Part shown: piece by piece, positions 34,269 to 42,369 of the stretch | How positions within the stretch are numbered: the first letter of the stretch is position 1 | How the letters are laid out: every line of letters begins with the position of its first letter | Assembly (NCBI GenBank): GCA_040719455.1 | Contig: JBFDTN010000001.1 | Coordinates: 248,001-312,000, forward strand | Direction of reading: 5' to 3' | DNA: 64,000 nucleotides | DNA from: Streptococcus pneumoniae | Lineage (GTDB): Bacteria > Bacillota > Bacilli > Lactobacillales > Streptococcaceae | Made by a program: the position numbers and the translations under genes | Notes under the pieces: generated by a model | Database searches by the model: none | Told to the model about the DNA's origin: nothing | Seen by the model: the letters and a program-made list of their open reading frames with translations, nothing else

Positions 34269-36323
34269 TTAGTAATCATCAAAAGAAGAATTATTTTTAT
34301 CAATGATTATTTTTTGAATTTGTAATTTTTCAAAATCAATTTGTTTTAGATTCCAGTTATAATAAGACTGCTCCATAAGCCGATTGAAAATTACGTAATA
34401 AATACTGTCCTGTCCTAGCTTATTTAATTCTTTATTTTTGGATTCTTGTAAGATATCTTTTGCAAATTTTCTTTTTATTTTTAGTTTTTGAAATTCTGGA
34501 TAATGAAGAAAGTCATTTAAAATATAAAAATATTTAGCATCTTCTAAAAGGCTGATTGTATGTGTTTGGTAATTTTGGATAAAATTCAATATTGACTTAA
34601 ATAGATACTTTAAGACGACCCTATATCTAGTTTCATCCCCGATTATATAATATCCAACAGCACAGAGAGTAAAGTAATCCTCTGGATTTTCATCTAGTAG
34701 TTGACACAAAAATTGTGTGCTCAACTTCTTGTCAAAAGACTTTAAATATACAATTAAATCAGATATATTATTGATTCTATTTGAGTTATTCTTCAATATT
34801 CTATAGATATTTTCGAATATTCTATTCTCAATATCTGATAGATAGTTTTCACTGTTTTTTATAAATTCTTCTTTATTTTTATTGATTATTGATCTTAAAT
34901 TGGATAACGAGGCTCTAAATTTCATTAGAGTTTTAATGTATGCTTTGGTTGTGTCAGAGTCAGGGTGTATTGAGTAAATATTGTTTATTTCCTCTAAAGC
35001 AATATATATTGTACGAAGGTACTTGAAAAAATAAGTGCTTTCACTGCCCATAAAAATTGGTTCATAAATTTTCAGAGAAATAAATTTTAAAAAATATAAA
35101 GTGATTCGTCTTTTAGAACTAGGGGTAGTGCTAACAATGTCCCTTATTGTTTCGTATAGTTGTATCCAAGCAGGCTCATTGATTAAAATCTGTGTTATCG
35201 AAAGTTTATAGGAGGGCTCAAGTTGCTGATATTTTTCTAAACTGTCATTTTTTAATAACTTTAATTGATTTATTTCACGATTATTAGAAAATATATTAAG
35301 AAGTTGTTTTAACTGTATGATAGGGGTATCAGATAGCGAGAAGGGTTGTTCTTTGATTTGGTGTTTTTCAAAATTTAGTTTTAAATTGAAATTTGAAAGC
35401 TCTCTGGCAATTTCCTGCTCAATAGTTTCTAATATTTCATACGTAGAGGAAAAAACATAGTAGTCATCAACAAAACGATAAATTTTATAGTCTTTATCAA
35501 ATTTAATATCTTTGCTATCTAGTTGTTTTTCAACATTATAATCACAATGAGTTAGGATGAGATCGGCAATTATTCTGTTTATTTCTGGTCCAATCATAAT
35601 ACCATTTGTTTCATTGTCATTACTTTTTTGTTGTATAATATCTGACTGAGTGGCAAAAGTATTCTTCAAATTTTGACTAGCATATCCTTTACCAGAATGC
35701 TTATCTCCAACTATTGCCCATGTAATTGAATGTGTATATATACTTCCAAAAAAGTTCTGGATATCAAGCTTAGAAAAAAAACGATATTTTAAACTGTCCC
35801 TATGAAAGCCAGGGGACTTCATTATACCTGATAATTTATGATTTTTATTGTAAGTAAAATATTTCTTGAAAAAACGATCTAGTTCTTCGTTTGTAATACT
35901 ACTATTTCCTGTAATGCCAAAATCTTGTTCGATTTTTAATCGTTCTTGATGTAGTGCTTTGCTTTCATTATGTGTTATTGTATTGTTTTTTTGGACTTTA
36001 CGAACATTGAATTTCGACTTTTGAAGATAGTTTATCAAAAGATACTCATATCTCATTATATAAAACATAAATTTCAGTTGTGAGCTTGGATGCATTAAAG
36101 AAATTGTTCTATATCCACCATTGTTTTTAGGTATTTCATAATTTAGAGGAATAGTGTACTTATCATTGAATTGAGCGTTAAATTTTTTAAGATCAGTCGG
36201 GACAAGATTTATTAATGCTTCTAAATTGTTTTTTATTGGTGCATTGGAGAAAAAAATGGGAAGTTCAAAAGGTAAAACTTCAGTAGTCAAAAACCACTCT
36301 TGTTTGAGAAATTTATTATTCAT
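34269..36323 (-). CDS. Defence reverse transcriptase, large subunit (Drt3b/AbiK-like)
   Basis: 684 residues from the ATG at 36323, chosen for AAGGA upstream; the GTG at 36353 coincides with a likely promoter. RT motifs in the N-terminal half: 'NNGGYRTISLMHPSSQLKF', KLDIQNFFGS (catalytic Asp near 186) and RFVDDYYVF (near 284, FVDD in place of YADD). The C-terminal half (about 350-684) is all-helical with no maturase or endonuclease domain. This matches the unknown-group/Abi RTs (UG8, AbiA, AbiK types) that fight phages. Divergent to a second RT, which suggests the two-RT DRT3 system. Very AT-rich. Confidence 0.78.
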   Translation of the reverse strand: MNNKFLKQEWFLTTEVLPFELPIFFSNAPIKNNLEALINLVPTDLKKFNAQFNDKYTIPLNYEIPKNNGGYRTISLMHPSSQLKFMFYIMRYEYLLINYLQKSKFNVRKVQKNNTITHNESKALHQERLKIEQDFGITGNSSITNEELDRFFKKYFTYNKNHKLSGIMKSPGFHRDSLKYRFFSKLDIQNFFGSIYTHSITWAIVGDKHSGKGYASQNLKNTFATQSDIIQQKSNDNETNGIMIGPEINRIIADLILTHCDYNVEKQLDSKDIKFDKDYKIYRFVDDYYVFSSTYEILETIEQEIARELSNFNLKLNFEKHQIKEQPFSLSDTPIIQLKQLLNIFSNNREINQLKLLKNDSLEKYQQLEPSYKLSITQILINEPAWIQLYETIRDIVSTTPSSKRRITLYFLKFISLKIYEPIFMGSESTYFFKYLRTIYIALEEINNIYSIHPDSDTTKAYIKTLMKFRASLSNLRSIINKNKEEFIKNSENYLSDIENRIFENIYRILKNNSNRINNISDLIVYLKSFDKKLSTQFLCQLLDENPEDYFTLCAVGYYIIGDETRYRVVLKYLFKSILNFIQNYQTHTISLLEDAKYFYILNDFLHYPEFQKLKIKRKFAKDILQESKNKELNKLGQDSIYYVIFNRLMEQSYYNWNLKQIDFEKLQIQKIIIDKNNSSFDDY

Positions 36324-36406
36324 GTTTGCTATATTTCCTTGAATTTTTATCACCTATATTGTATCATATAGAGGTAGGCAAGAGAAGTGGCTAAATATTT
36401 TATACA

Positions 36407-36551
36407 AGATTGCGCTCTCTCACACACAAAAAGATTATTTCAAGTTTTACTTAAAAGGTACATGTAATCACTAGTTATTCTGTGCTGATTATCTCGAGTG
36501 GGGCATAAATAGTTGCTCCACTCAGTCTGCCTACAATTTTAGGGGATTTGT
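36407..36551 (+). ncRNA. Candidate DRT3-type non-coding RNA
   Basis: The gap between the two divergent RT genes holds a possible -10 (TATACA, 36401), then TCTCTCACACAC with ACACAC at 36422-36427. Two hairpins follow: TAATCA/TGATTA (36465-36470 with 36486-36491) and a ten-pair stem GAGTGGGGCA/TGCTCCACTC (36496-36505 with 36514-36523). From general knowledge, DRT3 systems carry a short RNA with an ACACAC template copied by Drt3a. Location, strand and repeat fit that model. Boundaries are guesses. Confidence 0.5.
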
Positions 36552-37811
36552 ATGAAATTTAATTCAATGTTTGTAGGAATAATACAAGATGGCAGACAAG
36601 TTTATAAATTAAGAGAGAGTAAAGATAAGTCATTACGACCTACATTAAATGCTTTAAACACCGAGATAGTTAATAAATTTAATCTGAGCATCCCGAATAG
36701 GAATGCTATTATTAAATCATTGATTCAATTTTTAAGTCAAGGTAATATTTATTGCAATCAATCAGATTTAGAGGCAACGCCTCAGGATTTTTATGTAATA
36801 AAAGCAGATATTAAAAACTTTTTTCCATCAATCAACAAGCACAGACTATATAAAAAATTAGTTAGATCGTCTTTGTTAAAAGATTGTAGTATGGATATTA
36901 TTAAAACATTTATATTTAATAGCGATATCTCTGGTATTCCTTTAGGAATGCCGTTTTCTAATGCACTATCTGAAGTTTATTTAGAACAATTTGATGATGC
37001 TATAAGGCGAAAATTTTCTCCAATTTTTTATGTAAGATATGTGGATGATATATTAATAATAAAAAATTATCCTAGTGGCGATAATATTGATGAAACTAAG
37101 GAAAAGCAATTATTATTCGCTCAATTAAATAAAATTGGTTTATCAGGAAATAGTGATAAAACTAGTATCTATAAGTATAAAACCAATAGTATTGAATTTG
37201 AATATTTAGGATATAACTTTAGTATTTCAGTAAAAAAGGTAAAAAATAAAGTAATAAGAAAATTTCATATTGACATTTCTAAAAAAAAGTATGATAAAAA
37301 AATTCTGAATAGAATTACGCGATATTTTAAATATTATAATTCTTCCAGTTCTACTGATGAAGATTTCTGGATTCTCTATTATAGAATAAAAAATTTGATC
37401 TATGGAGTTACTTCTAGCGGTGAAAAGGGAATTGACCATAAGTTGAAATTTGGAATTGGTTTTAATTATAAGTTTATCAATTCTGACGATATATTAAAAA
37501 AACTTTTGAAGACATTTCACTATTTTAGGAAGAAATACTCTGGACGATTTACCTCGGAGCAAACTGCATACCTATTTAGTTTGATTACTGTTAATTCAAG
37601 TTCTAAAGGAAGAATCATCCTTAACCAATTTTCTGATACTGACGATATATTACTTTTGCTCAAAAAAAGAGTAACTTATACTAAGTATTCAATTTCAAAG
37701 TTAGAAGAAATTGCTCAGCGTATTGGATGTTCTTCAATTACTCGAAGCAACGATAGCTTATATAGATATAATTTACAAATACAGATTATGAAAAAATTAA
37801 GAATTCGTTAA
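36552..37811 (+). CDS. Defence reverse transcriptase, small subunit (Drt3a-like)
   Basis: 419 residues. RT motifs are VIKADIKNFFPSI (catalytic Asp near 87), GIPLGMPFSNALSE and RYVDDILII (catalytic Asp pair near 163), with a helical C-terminal part of about 200 residues. No maturase thumb or endonuclease domain is present, so it is not an intron protein. The size and YVDD motif fit retron/DRT-type enzymes, in particular the smaller RT of DRT3. AGGGGA precedes the ATG. It lies directly downstream of the proposed RNA. A perfect terminator follows. Very AT-rich, unlike the backbone. Confidence 0.78.
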   Translation: MKFNSMFVGIIQDGRQVYKLRESKDKSLRPTLNALNTEIVNKFNLSIPNRNAIIKSLIQFLSQGNIYCNQSDLEATPQDFYVIKADIKNFFPSINKHRLYKKLVRSSLLKDCSMDIIKTFIFNSDISGIPLGMPFSNALSEVYLEQFDDAIRRKFSPIFYVRYVDDILIIKNYPSGDNIDETKEKQLLFAQLNKIGLSGNSDKTSIYKYKTNSIEFEYLGYNFSISVKKVKNKVIRKFHIDISKKKYDKKILNRITRYFKYYNSSSSTDEDFWILYYRIKNLIYGVTSSGEKGIDHKLKFGIGFNYKFINSDDILKKLLKTFHYFRKKYSGRFTSEQTAYLFSLITVNSSSKGRIILNQFSDTDDILLLLKKRVTYTKYSISKLEEIAQRIGCSSITRSNDSLYRYNLQIQIMKKLRIR

Positions 37812-37818
37812 TCTAACT

Positions 37819-37841
37819 GAGAGCATTCTGCTCTCTTTTTT
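37819..37841 (+). terminator. Rho-independent terminator after the small RT
   Basis: GAGAGCA (37819-37825), loop TTC, TGCTCTC (37829-37835), then six T residues. Confidence 0.88.
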
Positions 37842-37860
37842 CTTACCTTATTTTTGATGA

Positions 37861-37892
37861 TGTGATAATTTTTCCAAACTAACCTTGTTATC
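37861..37892 (+). repeat. 32-base motif, copy 2 (before the mobilisation region)
   Basis: Second copy of the TGTGATAA...TCCAAA...CTTGTTAT motif found at 29739-29770. It lies between the RT cargo and the oriT region. Confidence 0.55.
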
Positions 37893-37924
37893 CTAATATC
37901 ATTCATAAGAAAATCAATTCTTGA

Positions 37925-38079
37925 TTTTTAACTGGGGGTTTGGGGGCGTAGTCACCAAGTTATTATATCGTTAGCTGTCAAAACTGGAAGGTTTTGGTCG
38001 GCTGGCGATTAGATTTTGGGTTATTGTGGACACAATAACTGAGCTCGCAAAGACCGAACAAGGAACGTGTGAGGTCTTT
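37925..38079 (+). other. Probable origin of transfer (oriT)
   Basis: Non-coding stretch upstream of the relaxase genes, with a G-rich start (37934-37947) and three inverted repeats: CAAAAC/GTTTTG (37979-37984, 37991-37996), GTTATTGTG/CACAATAAC (38020-38028, 38031-38039) and AAAGACC/GGTCTTT (38049-38055, 38073-38079). oriT regions of Tn5252-type elements lie here and are rich in such repeats. The nick site cannot be named from sequence alone. Confidence 0.65.
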
Positions 38080-38149
38080 AGGAGGTGTACTGACAATGTG
38101 AGGCAGCCTTATAGTGTCAGACAAGGATAATTTTGAAAGGATAGACAGG

Positions 38150-38512
38150 ATGAAACAGGATATTAAACTCGTTAGAAAGCAGTTTAGAATGACGAGACAA
38201 GAGGAAAGCGTGATAAAAAAGATGATGAAAGACCAGCAGATAGACAGTTTTTCAGAATTTCTTCGTCATAATCTATTTAAGAGTAATAGCAACGATAAAA
38301 CTATTGAGCTATGGTTCTCCCTATGGCAGTTACAAAAGATTGAACAAATCGGCCGAGATATTTTGAAGGTGACAACCTTGGCAGAACAAAATCAACAGCT
38401 TACATCAGAGGACCTACGGATTATTTTGACCTGTGTTCAGGAATTGATAGCAGAAGTTGAGAAATCTGTTCCTCTTAGCACTGATTTTCGAGATAAGTAC
38501 ATGGGAGTCTAG
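38150..38512 (+). CDS. Mobilisation accessory protein (RHH-like), 120 aa
   Basis: Helical, basic protein whose start ('FRMTRQEESVIKKMMKDQ') resembles a ribbon-helix-helix DNA-binding end, followed by 'SFSEFLRHNLF'. This is the pattern of relaxosome accessory proteins that bind oriT. The ATG at 38150 has AAAGG at good spacing; an in-frame GTG at 38114 lacks one. Two bases separate it from mobC. Confidence 0.75.
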   Translation: MKQDIKLVRKQFRMTRQEESVIKKMMKDQQIDSFSEFLRHNLFKSNSNDKTIELWFSLWQLQKIEQIGRDILKVTTLAEQNQQLTSEDLRIILTCVQELIAEVEKSVPLSTDFRDKYMGV

Positions 38513-38514
38513 AT

Positions 38515-38880
38515 ATGGAAAATCGTTATCGAACGAATCTTAAAAAAGTATTTTTGACAGATCAAGAACTTGCCATTTTGAACAACCATATCAGTCAAAG
38601 TCAGTGTAAAAATTTTTCTTCCTATGCCAGAAAGGTGTTACTTAATCCTGATATGACTTTCTTGACGATTGATACAAGTAACTACGAAGATTTAGTTTTT
38701 GAGTTGCGACGTATCGGGAATAATCTCAATCAAATCGCACGGACAGTTAACCAAACTCATATCTTAACACTAAGTGATAGAGAATTTTTGGTGCATGGCA
38801 TTGGCCAGCTCATCAAGGAAGTGGAGAAAGATTTCGACATCAAGTGCCACCAGTTGAGAGAATTTTATGGTAGTTACTAA
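38515..38880 (+). CDS. MobC-like mobilisation protein
   Basis: 121 residues. An N-terminal RHH-like segment ('FLTDQELAILNNHI') is followed by 'LVFELRRIGNNLNQIARTVN', the signature of the bacterial MobC family (PF05713). MobC proteins help the relaxase open the DNA at oriT. The stop overlaps the relaxase ATG by 14 bases. Confidence 0.88.
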   Translation: MENRYRTNLKKVFLTDQELAILNNHISQSQCKNFSSYARKVLLNPDMTFLTIDTSNYEDLVFELRRIGNNLNQIARTVNQTHILTLSDREFLVHGIGQLIKEVEKDFDIKCHQLREFYGSY

Positions 38881-40747
38881 GCACTATGCGACTCATGGGA
38901 GGAAGTATCGTAAGAGTCTGATTAAGTATATTTTAAATCCTGATAAGACTGAACAGCTGAAATTAGTATCTGACTTTGGTATGAGTAACTATTTAGATTT
39001 TCCAAGCTATGAAGAGTTAGTTGATATGTATAATGCTAATTTTGTTAATAACGACAGACTTTATGACTTCAGAAATGACCGTCAACAAGTCAAGCAAACT
39101 AAAATCCATGCGCATCATTTAATTCAATCTTTTTCTCCAGATGACAATCTCACTCCTGAAGAAATCAATCGTATTGGTTATGAGACAGTAAAAGAATTGA
39201 CTGGAGGAAATTTTCGCTTCATCGTAGCCACTCATACAGACAAGTCGCATACCCATAACCATATACTTATCAATTCTGTTGACCTAAATTCAGATAAGAA
39301 ACTTAAATGGGATTACGCTCAGGAGCGGAATCTACGGATGATTTCTGATCGTTTAGCCAAAGAAGCAGGAGCAAAGATATTGACACCTAATCGATATTCT
39401 CACGCAAAGTTTGTCACTTATCGAAAGACCAATAAAAAATTTGAACTCAAGCAACGACTTTATTTTCTCATGGAAAACAGTAAAAATTTTGATGACTTTT
39501 TGGAAAAGGCGGTAGCTTTAAATGTTCAGATAGATTTTTCACGTAAACATTCCCGCTTTTTGATGCCAGATATGGATATGAAACAAGTCATTCGTGGAGA
39601 CCAGCTGGATAAGCGAGGGCCGTTTACGGAAGATTATTTTAGAGAGCAGTTTGCCAAGCATGCCATAGAACAACGACTCGAGTTTTTATTACCAAGGGCA
39701 CATGATTTATTTCATCTTTTAGAAATAGCAGAACAGCTTCATTTGACTATTTCCCTAAAGCAGAAGAATGTTATTTTCACATTGAAGGATTCTAAGCAAA
39801 GTATCTCAATTGAAAACAAAAAAGTTAGTCAAAAAAATTTATATGATGTTCAATTTTTCAAAGATTACTTTGAAAATAGGAAACAAGCAGAATCTATTAT
39901 TTCAGAAAATCTTGTGGCTGATTTTGAGGCTTATCGTGAGAAGCAGGATACAGATAAGATAGTTAAGGATGATTTGTATCAGGCTTATCAAGATTTCAAA
40001 GAGAAGCGAGATCAAATTCAGGAATTTGAGGTGGTGCTTGCAGAGCATCAGATTGATAAGTTGGTCAATGAAGGCATATTTATCAGAATCAATTATGGAA
40101 TCAAAAGAGACGGCTTGGTATTTATTCCAAACCGTCATTTAGATATTAAGGAAGCAGAAGTGGGCAAGTCTTATCATGCCTTTATTCGCGAGACAGCTCA
40201 GTTTTTCATTTATAACAAGGAGAATTCTGGATTGAATCGCTACATGCGAGGGCGTGATTTAATCCGTCAGTTGACACATGATAGCAAGAATATCCCCAAA
40301 CGCAGACGATCGACGCTAGCAAGCCTCAAGGAAAAGATTGCAGAAATAAATCTCCTTATCGAATTGGACACTAACAATCAGTCTTATCTAGAAGTTAAAC
40401 ATGAACTAGTCAAAGAGATTGCTCAACTAGAGTTGGCTATCACGGACTTACAGGATAAGCTCACTCATCTTAATAAAGTGGCCGAAGTGCTGCTCAATCT
40501 TAACAACTCAGATTCAGAAAGCAGACGTTTAGCCAGATATGATTATGAAAAGATGAACCTGACTGCTGCCGTGCAACTGGAACAAGTTGAGGAAGAAATC
40601 AAGTCAGCTCAGCAAGTCTTGGATAAGTTGATAAATGATTATGAATATAAAGTTAACAGACTAGAGCAATTTAGCCAAACACTTTGCTGTTCTACACCTT
40701 CTTTGAACCGTATAGACTATCTAAATACAAATGGATTTGATTTCTAA
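38867..40747 (+). CDS. MOBP-type relaxase
   Basis: 626 residues. The N-terminal relaxase domain carries the His triad in 'HTDKSHTHNHILIN' (near 123-134) that binds the metal for nicking, after 'KIHAHHLIQSF'. The C-terminal part is helical with coiled coils (about 490-600). It cuts oriT, stays covalently attached to the 5' end and leads the strand into VirD4. Length and layout fit the Tn5252/ICESa2603 relaxases. It starts within mobC, with no new ribosome site needed. Its 3' end overlaps the convergent gene by 56 bases. Confidence 0.92.
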   Translation: MVVTKHYATHGRKYRKSLIKYILNPDKTEQLKLVSDFGMSNYLDFPSYEELVDMYNANFVNNDRLYDFRNDRQQVKQTKIHAHHLIQSFSPDDNLTPEEINRIGYETVKELTGGNFRFIVATHTDKSHTHNHILINSVDLNSDKKLKWDYAQERNLRMISDRLAKEAGAKILTPNRYSHAKFVTYRKTNKKFELKQRLYFLMENSKNFDDFLEKAVALNVQIDFSRKHSRFLMPDMDMKQVIRGDQLDKRGPFTEDYFREQFAKHAIEQRLEFLLPRAHDLFHLLEIAEQLHLTISLKQKNVIFTLKDSKQSISIENKKVSQKNLYDVQFFKDYFENRKQAESIISENLVADFEAYREKQDTDKIVKDDLYQAYQDFKEKRDQIQEFEVVLAEHQIDKLVNEGIFIRINYGIKRDGLVFIPNRHLDIKEAEVGKSYHAFIRETAQFFIYNKENSGLNRYMRGRDLIRQLTHDSKNIPKRRRSTLASLKEKIAEINLLIELDTNNQSYLEVKHELVKEIAQLELAITDLQDKLTHLNKVAEVLLNLNNSDSESRRLARYDYEKMNLTAAVQLEQVEEEIKSAQQVLDKLINDYEYKVNRLEQFSQTLCCSTPSLNRIDYLNTNGFDF

Positions 40748-41078
40748 TAAATTTTATGGATTTAGTTTCTGTGGTATCAATGACTCCAAACACTCGATAA
40801 TGATTTCTGTAAAGTTCTTCATAGTCAATGTGACTTCCAATGATGATAATATTTGCAAGTTCTGAACGAGTTCGTATATCTTGTAAATAAAAATTCAGCT
40901 GATTTGCTGATAAAAATATTGATTTTATGATAAAATAGGTAGTAGGGACATGAGATTTATAGGGATGATAGTATAGAGAAATTTTGATGTCACGATATTT
41001 TGTTTTACTTAATAGATATATCTTTGTTATGAAAGCGATAAAGAAACTAATCAAAGAATTTGGAAAAATTTCAATCAT
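40692..41078 (-). CDS. BlpR-controlled small protein, candidate BlpT
   Basis: 128 residues. A hydrophobic N-terminal segment (about 8-25) is followed by a basic soluble domain. No family is recognised from motifs. AAAGGA lies six bases before the ATG and a BlpR-type box lies upstream (41146-41177), oriented to this gene. In pneumococcus blpT lies next to blpS and is part of the BlpR regulon, so position and control point to BlpT. The end runs into the relaxase gene, which marks the left edge of the blp insert. Confidence 0.6.
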   Translation of the reverse strand: MIEIFPNSLISFFIAFITKIYLLSKTKYRDIKISLYYHPYKSHVPTTYFIIKSIFLSANQLNFYLQDIRTRSELANIIIIGSHIDYEELYRNHYRVFGVIDTTETKSIKFIRNQIHLYLDSLYGSKKV

Positions 41079-41145
41079 AAATATTCCTTTCCAAAGTTTA
41101 GTATGTAGTAGTTTATCATTATTTTAGTTAGTCTTATATGGCATT

Positions 41146-41177
41146 TCCTGAATGGTTATTAAATTTTCTTAAATAGG
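41146..41177 (-). promoter_or_regulatory. BlpR box for the leftward blpT-like gene
   Basis: On the minus strand CCTATTTAAGA and ACCATTCAGGA start 21 bases apart, the spacing of BlpR/ComE-type direct repeats. A weak TGATAAACT lies about 30 bases downstream as the -10. Confidence 0.7.
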
Positions 41178-41186
41178 AAATAACTT

Positions 41187-41218
41187 GCCATTCAGGATGT
41201 TTCAATTACCATTTGGGA
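41187..41218 (+). promoter_or_regulatory. BlpR box for blpSRH
   Basis: GCCATTCAGGA (41187-41197) and ACCATTTGGGA (41208-41218) start 21 bases apart, 58 bases before the blpS ATG. A TGTGATATT near 41245 can serve as -10. Pheromone signalling would thus raise its own sensing genes. Confidence 0.8.
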
Positions 41219-41275
41219 TTGAGGACGGATGGATCATTGGTTTTGTGATATTCTTTCATTAAAGGAGGGAAACCA

Positions 41276-41617
41276 ATGAATTTTATGATGATAAAAACGA
41301 AACAACATGCGATGAAGGTGAGGATAGCTGATATTTATTACATAAAATCACATCCAGTCAAACCGCACTATATTGAGATTGTGACTGAAAAAAGGAACTA
41401 TGATGTTTTAGAGAAACTTCAGAATATAGAAAGCCTATATTCAGATTATTTTGTTAGATGTCATAGAAATTGTTTAGTCAATATTTCAAAAGTGACTGAG
41501 ATTAATTTGCAAGGTAAGACGATTCTTCTTGGAGATGAGGGTGCACATCAGGTTCGTTTTTCTAGACGTCGTTATCAACAGTTAGTAGAACAATGGCTCA
41601 ATAAAGGAGATTTTTAG
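41276..41617 (+). CDS. blpS: BlpS-like stand-alone LytTR DNA-binding regulator
   Basis: 113 residues forming one LytTR domain with no receiver ('MKVRIADIYYIKSHPVKPHYIEI', 'FVRCHRNCLVNISKVTEI'). Size and place match pneumococcal BlpS, which modulates the BlpR regulon by competing for or helping at the same repeats. AAAGGAGG precedes the ATG. One base separates it from blpR. Confidence 0.85.
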   Translation: MNFMMIKTKQHAMKVRIADIYYIKSHPVKPHYIEIVTEKRNYDVLEKLQNIESLYSDYFVRCHRNCLVNISKVTEINLQGKTILLGDEGAHQVRFSRRRYQQLVEQWLNKGDF

Positions 41618-41618
41618 T

Positions 41619-42356
41619 ATGGATATTTTTGTGTTGGAAGATGATTTTTTACAACAAACTCGACTTGAGCAAGTGATTAAAAGATTGCTAGAGAGGCATC
41701 AGATTGAGCCGACGTATTTTGACATTTTTGGAAAGCCTGATCAGTTGATTAGCGCAATTCATAAGAGAGGTTCTCATCAGCTGTTCTTTTTGGATATTGA
41801 GATAAAGTCAGAAGAACTCAAAGGTCTTCAAGTTGCGAAACAGATTCGAGCGATAGACCCTTATGCGATTATTGTATTTGTAACAACTCACTCTGAGTTT
41901 ATGCCATTATCATTTCGTTATCAAGTATTGGCATTGGATTATATTGATAAGGAATTAGCTGAGAGTGACTTTGAATCTCGCATAGAAACAGCTCTACTCT
42001 ACGCAAAGAGTAAGGAGGGGAAAACAATAGCTGATGATTCTTTTTATTTCAAATCGAAATATGCTCAGGTTCAATATCCTTTTGAAGACGTCTATTATAT
42101 AGAGACTTCTCCACGTCCTCATCGAGTTATCCTTTATACGAAGACTGACCGAATGGAATTTACTGCGAGCTTATCAGATATTTTAAAACAGGAGAAGAGA
42201 TTAGTGCAATGTCATCGTTCATTTGCTATCAATCCTAAGAATGTTATCAAGGTTGACAGGCAGGCTAAGGTCCTTTATTTTCCGAATGGAGCAAGTTGTT
42301 TGATTGCACGACAAAAGATGGAGGCAATCTTGTCAGTGATTGAGCATCTACACTAA
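41619..42356 (+). CDS. blpR: BlpR-like response regulator (receiver plus LytTR)
   Basis: 245 residues. A receiver domain (1-125) has the acidic pocket EDD near 6-8, the likely phospho-accepting Asp in FLDIEIKS near 51 and Lys in YIDKE near 106. A C-terminal LytTR domain (about 140-240, 'YYIETSPRPHRVILYTK', 'LVQCHRSFAINPKNVIKVD') binds the paired repeats found throughout this locus. It is activated by the BlpH kinase. AAAGGAG precedes the ATG. Confidence 0.93.
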   Translation: MDIFVLEDDFLQQTRLEQVIKRLLERHQIEPTYFDIFGKPDQLISAIHKRGSHQLFFLDIEIKSEELKGLQVAKQIRAIDPYAIIVFVTTHSEFMPLSFRYQVLALDYIDKELAESDFESRIETALLYAKSKEGKTIADDSFYFKSKYAQVQYPFEDVYYIETSPRPHRVILYTKTDRMEFTASLSDILKQEKRLVQCHRSFAINPKNVIKVDRQAKVLYFPNGASCLIARQKMEAILSVIEHLH

Positions 42357-42369
42357 TGGAGGAGGCTTT

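Noticed and set aside
36421..36431. CACACAC tract considered as a simple microsatellite
   Set aside because: Too short for a microsatellite; its place between two defence RTs makes a template role the better reading, kept as a finding.
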